From Girardinichthys multiradiatus (taxonomy: Eukaryota; Chordata; Actinopteri; Cyprinodontiformes; Goodeidae): a stretch of 64,000 bases of DNA. The stretch covers positions 23,931,163-23,995,162 of the forward strand of contig NC_061811.1 in the NCBI RefSeq assembly GCF_021462225.1, given 5' to 3'. The translations under genes and the position numbers were made by a program. Shown in pieces: positions 59,820-64,000 of this stretch; within the stretch, counting starts at the first letter, position 1, and every line of letters begins with the position of its first letter. The notes beneath the pieces are model-generated. The model did not search any database. It was not told the DNA's origin and saw only the letters and a program-made list of their open reading frames with translations.

Positions 59820-60180
59820 TAATGCTGTAAATGTCAGAGTCTGTGTGTGTGTGTGTGTGTGTTCCTGTCTTGGCATCACAGTGAGAACCATTTTCCCGAT
59901 TTCACCATCAAATTGAGGACCGTTTGTACCAAAGTGAGGACATTTTGCTGGTCCTCACGACTTATTTTGCCAACAGTTAAGTTTAGGACTAAGGTGTGAA
60001 TTGACTTTAGGTTAAGGTTAGGGTTAGGCATGCACTGCTAATGGTTAGGTTTAGGGTTATTGTCAGGGTTAGGGCATAGAAAGGGTTGAAAATGACTGAA
60101 AATCAATGGAAGTCAATGGGAGTCAACACATGGTCCTCACTACATATAGCAAAACAAGAGTGTGTGTGTGTGTGTGTTGG
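59820..60180. repeat. fish dispersed repeat with GT ends and TTAGGG-like core
   Basis: Runs of GT at both ends (59838-59861 and 60162-60178) enclose CATCACAGTGAGAACCATTTT, GGTTAAGGTTAGGGTTAGGC and AATCAATGGAAGTCAATGGG. This arrangement recurs in fish genomes as I know them. No gene. Confidence 0.55.
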
Positions 60181-60199
60181 TGTGTGTATGGTGTACTTG

Positions 60200-61010
60200 T
60201 ATTCATGGCTTCAGTGTTTCTCAGTTGGTGCATGAGGTTCTCAGGTGTGCTGGATGACAGGTGCGACCTATCTGCTGATTGCATGGAGGAGTACTTAAGC
60301 GGGAGGCTGCCAGCACTTTGACCCCAGAGTGTTTGCCTTATGGGTAACAAGCTCAGCCTCTACTGATTTTTGCTTCGTTCATGTGCTTCTAGTAACTTTT
60401 GTATTTGCTCCCTCGCAGGTTTTTACCTGAGGCTTTGTTTACCTTGCTGAGACCTGACCTTGTTCCAGAGGTTCTCTGAGCAATCTGGATAATCATCTAC
60501 TGAGTATTGGATCAACCTTCTTGTGGATTTCTCTCCCAACCGTTTGTACTTTTCGGACACGGACCAAGCTGGCGGCTTCCCGCTTCCTTCAACTCCAGGA
60601 CCAAGGCATAAGCATACCCCGTTCCACCCTCCATCGCAAGCATCGGCACCTGTGCTTCATCTGGTTTGCACCAAACCAGCAGCTGAGAAGACAACTGAGC
60701 AACCTCACTTCATAAGCTAAGACTCTGAATCTCTCTACCCCTGGTGGTTCAAGCAACAGCAATTTAGTAAGCCATTTCTCAGATCTCTTTAATCAGTTGC
60801 TATATATTGTCCGTTTATTCACCAGTCCCTTCTCCTTTCTGCCCGTACAGTTGGTGTTTCCAGTTCTCACCCCTGATTACTTTGCTGACAATAAAAACAC
60901 GTTAAACTTTACTTTTGAGTGTTTTCTGTATATGGGTCAGAACTGTGTTGAAAATGACGATAAAGGAAAGGGTCTGGGAAGGAATGTCTGTGTGCCATGG
61001 AGGCGTAACA
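60200..61010 (+). mobile_element. LTR-like segment related to the 17.4-kb element
   Basis: GGAGTACTTAAGCGGGAGGC at about 60289 resembles the matching block of the 17.4-18.1 kb element, and an AATAAA at 60890 is followed by TATATGGGTCAGAAC, again like its end (GCATGTGGGTCAGATCC). The ends are not resolved; CGTAACA at 61004 may be the 3' end. Confidence 0.45.
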
Positions 61011-61454
61011 ATGTTAGAAGAGGGAGAGCAGACATGAAATCCTTCGTTTTCATTCATTTTAGGTTAAAACAGTTATTCGGTGCAAACCTATAGAAACATT
61101 TTAAAATGTTGGGATATTAAAGTCATAAATTCAGGGTCTCTAAAAGGTCCTAAAAAGTATTTTAATCATTTCAAATTTAGACCTTAAAAAGTCTGTAATT
61201 TGCCCAACTCTTATGTAAATTAAATAAAACTTTGTCAAAATCACTTACTAAATGACACATTAGTCATTCCCCAAGTAAATACAACAGTCTGCTGTATTTC
61301 CCATATTAATGTTCTAAGGCATAGGATTAACAGAAAATAATATATTCTAAAGAAAACATCCAGACCTGGCTATATTCTTGCTGAAGCATTTGTTATGGTC
61401 TAATGCACAGACCACAATTCCAATAGGTAAGCTTGGCACAATACTGTACATTAC

Positions 61455-61600
61455 CAAATAAACACCATACCCGCAGTGAAATATGGTGGTGGCAGCAACA
61501 AACTATTGGGTGATTTCTCTTCAGATGGAACAACTTATTGTTTTTAAAGCAAACTATGACAGAATCTTTGTGTCAAAAATCTGGGAACCTGAATTGACCA
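61455..61600 (+). mobile_element. Tc1-like transposase fragment
   Basis: AGTGAAATATGGTGGTGGCAGC is the VKYGGGS-type tract of fish Tc1 transposases; flanks are degraded. Confidence 0.5.
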
Positions 61601-63590
61601 GATTAGTACACCAGACAGGGGTAGAACATTGAAAGGGAGTTTATTTAAATTGAGTTCAGGGAAACAGACAGTCCCAGCTTTGTATCTCCACTCCTCAGCA
61701 AGACTCTGAAATATAGACAAAAGGGTAAGGGGAGGCAGGGATCAATTCACAGAACAATATCGGTTGTATTATTACCCAGAGAGGTCTCCTCCCTCCGTGC
61801 AGAAAGTCCTGTGAACCAACAGTTAATGGATCGAGAGGGTGATGCAGGCAGAAGAGGCACTGGAGAGAATCTCAGAAGTGGAAATGTGAGTCTGGGTAAT
61901 GAAGTCTTCACTCCGGGAAACAGTCAGCCGCTTGAGGTGTGTTTACTTAGCGATGGTACCATCACTGCTTATGACTTGAGTGCTTGAAAGTGTCTTGTGG
62001 AGAGACAGTAGGATGATACACAGACGAGGTAAAGAGCGACGAGGCATAATGGAGGTGATGAGGCAAGACGAGAAGGTCAGAAAAAGACAGGCAATGGGTC
62101 AGGATCAGCGAGCACACGAGGAAACCTTGGTCCAGCAAGGGTTTAGCATAGTCATGGCAACGGAAACTGTTTCAAACACAAAAATGTAATCACGAAAAAA
62201 GATGACCTGGCATCAGAGGAGCGACTGAGGAGGATACAGTGCTGCATTCCATTTACCTCGGAAATAGAAACTGGGGACGTTCTAGTTGAAATTCCCTACT
62301 TGGAGGTCGGAAATTCTGACCTCTGAGTGACCTTTGAAGTGATAAAACATGTATGCAGATTTTTGACATCCACTATATGTCTTAAATTGATATAACTGTT
62401 TTAAAAAGGCCTAAAAAAAGTCTTAAATTGTGATTATTCATACCTCAAGCAGTATTCAACGAAACAAATATGCATAATAAACTGGTCCTAAGAGAGTAAA
62501 GATGGGGGATTTGAACAAAAAGAAACTAAGAAATTTTAATTGCTTAGTTTGACCTGTTGATTTATTAGTTAGATTTTATTGTTTTCTTCCATTAGAACAT
62601 ATGAAACCAAGACACATAGAGATTGAAATTTAAGGCATCACATCTGACATATTGCCTTCAACTAGATATTTGTAGTTTATTTTTTTGGCAGTAGGGTATA
62701 GGACCTGCCTAGTAAGAATCTGGCCCCTGTGTTACAGCACCTGGCATATTAAAACACCTGTTCTGATTTATCATGTTTGGGTAGTTGGCAACAAATGGAT
62801 TCCAACACAAAACTTCTTACATATAGTTTGCCAATAAGTAATTCATTCTCGCAACAGTGATATGTTTGTTCACATCTGTGCTAGGGGTCACATTCAAACA
62901 CACCCAACAAAATTATCACCAGAAGTACATTTTGGTTTGCACTGATGAATGTATGGGCTAAATCCTTTTTAAACTCACACAAATTAGGGTTAGGAGAGGT
63001 GCAGTGGTTTTGAAAGTCCGTTTTAATGTATTTCATTTTTCAACTTCTCCCTGCTGAGTGCAGGTGCACTGGCACACAAGGAAGGAGCAAGAGATCACAA
63101 ACAAGTCAGAGAGCACACAAAAAAGAAAGAGTAGTGCAAGACAGAAGGCCGTACGTCATTCTGCCCTGATATTATCTTTATAGCACAGCTGCACCTGTTA
63201 GCAGGACCAGAATCAAACCCAAAATGTCTCTGAACCGAAGAGCATAAAACCCAGAGAACCAAATCCAAAGCAGTTTTTTTTTTTTTACGGCTCAGGAGTT
63301 TGTCTTTCTGCCTGCCATATCTGGTGTACAGGGTGAAGTTAAAAGGAGGCAAATAGATACACCATCTGGCAGTTCTCTAGCCTCAGTGGTCTGCGGGCCA
63401 TATGATGAATTCTGTGCGGAAAAGATGCCAACAACATAAATTGGCTGAGGTCAGTCAGTTTAGGAAATCCCACAAGTGAAAGACGGCTATAGATGTTCAC
63501 AGCTTAATGTTGCCTTGGTGGAGTTTTTGTTTTTACAAGAGGGCTGTTTTTTCCAGAGTGGCTTTAGTTTGAACAGCTAGTACACTGCTC
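61601..63590. other. intergenic DNA, possible further LTR relic at its left
   Basis: At 61630-61700, GGGAGTTTATTTAAATTGAG followed by a GGAAACAGACAGTCCCAGC tract resembles the antisense poly(A) end of an LTR, as at 17.4 kb, but the ends are not visible. The rest is AT-rich without genes. Confidence 0.35.
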
Positions 63591-63592
63591 AA

Positions 63593-64000
63593 AAAAATAA
63601 AGGGAACACTCAAATAACACATCTTAGATCTGAATAAATGAAATATTCTCATTGAATACTTTGTTCTGTACAAAGTTGAATGTGCTGATAACAAAATCAC
63701 ACAAAAATTATCAATGGAAATCAAATTTATTATCCAATGGAGGCCTGGATTTGGAGTCACACAAAATTAAAGCGAAAAAACACACTAGAGGCTGATCCAA
63801 CTTTGATATAATGTCCTTAAAACAAGTCAAAATGAGGCTCAGTATTGTGTGTGACCTCCACGTGCCTGTATGACCTCCCTACATCGCCTGGGCATGCTCC
63901 TGATGAGACGGTGGATGGTCTCCTGACGGATCTCCTCCCAGACCTGGACTAGAGCATCCGCCAACTCCTGGACAGTCTGTGGTGCAACGTGACGTTGGTG
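63593..64000 (-). mobile_element. Tc1-like element, right-hand part running off the window
   Basis: Begins after TA (63591-63592) with the terminal inverted repeat CACTGCTCAAAAAAATAAAG. The AT-rich 3' region is followed, on the minus strand, by the transposase C-terminus. Same family as the decayed copy at 25.9-27.2 kb but much less mutated over the visible part. Confidence 0.85.
63839..64000 (-). CDS. Tc1-like transposase, C-terminal 53 residues (partial)
   Basis: Open for 53 codons from the window edge to TGA at 63841-63839. It reads HQRHVAPQTVQELADALVQV, then WEEIRQETIHRLIRSMPRRC and ends GGHTQY, the typical C-terminal helix region after the catalytic Glu in this fish Tc1 family. No lesion is seen in the visible part; whether the rest is intact lies outside the window. 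Confidence 0.8.
   Translation of the reverse strand, partial: HQRHVAPQTVQELADALVQVWEEIRQETIHRLIRSMPRRCREVIQARGGHTQY

Noticed and set aside
60001..60070. TTAGGG-like words suggesting an internal telomere
   Set aside because: Only scattered GGTTAGGG words within a known-style dispersed repeat; no telomeric array.

Overview
This window is nuclear DNA of a teleost fish, probably a percomorph. Three things support this: a vertebrate intron-split bmp4 gene; fish-type mobile elements (a Rex3-like LINE, many Tc1-like DNA transposon remnants, tRNA-headed SINEs and LTR pieces); and abundant microsatellites with an AT-rich intergenic background. No bacterial, organellar, rRNA or tRNA genes were seen. 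I cannot name the species.

The only confident host protein-coding gene is bmp4 on the + strand. Its coding sequence is in two exons (33737-34094 and 38541-39382, a 4.4 kb intron) and gives a 399-residue BMP4 precursor with a signal peptide, prodomain, two furin-type sites and a seven-cysteine mature ligand. Upstream, a 5'UTR exon at 32916-33038 has good splice sites and ends in sequence resembling the human BMP4 leader as I recall it. A further first exon and promoter near 28.5 kb is plausible but weaker. Splicing exon 2 to the coding exon creates a 17-codon upstream ORF that overlaps the BMP4 start codon. The first poly(A) signal is near 39600.

Region by region: 1-3 kb is AT-rich single-copy-looking DNA. 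At 3.1-5.5 kb is the longest copy of a GC-rich dispersed repeat (called family R here), with further copies at 13.1-15.5 kb and 49.2-49.9 kb. At 7.2-8.6 kb is a 5'-truncated Rex3-like LINE with 13-bp target duplications. At 14.1-15.3 kb a Tc1-like transposon is nested inside the second R copy. A solo-LTR-like piece lies at 17.4-18.1 kb. A 2.1 kb element with near-identical long inverted repeats, a two-exon gene-like structure and a 500-bp internal tandem duplication lies at 21.0-23.1 kb. Decayed Tc1 transposase genes follow at 23.3-24.2 and 25.9-27.2 kb. The bmp4 locus spans about 28.5-39.6 kb. Downstream (40-64 kb) is a gene-poor region with SINEs, Tc1 remnants, a hairpin at 41.0 kb, a minisatellite at 41.3 kb, an approximately 860-bp CTAT microsatellite at 53.4-54.3 kb, an LTR-like segment at 60.2-61.0 kb and the end of a better-preserved Tc1-like element running off the right edge.

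The layout suits a developmental regulator sitting in a gene-poor, enhancer-bearing landscape that has been colonised by transposons. Several high-complexity noncoding stretches are flagged as candidate regulatory DNA, but none can be proved without cross-species alignment.
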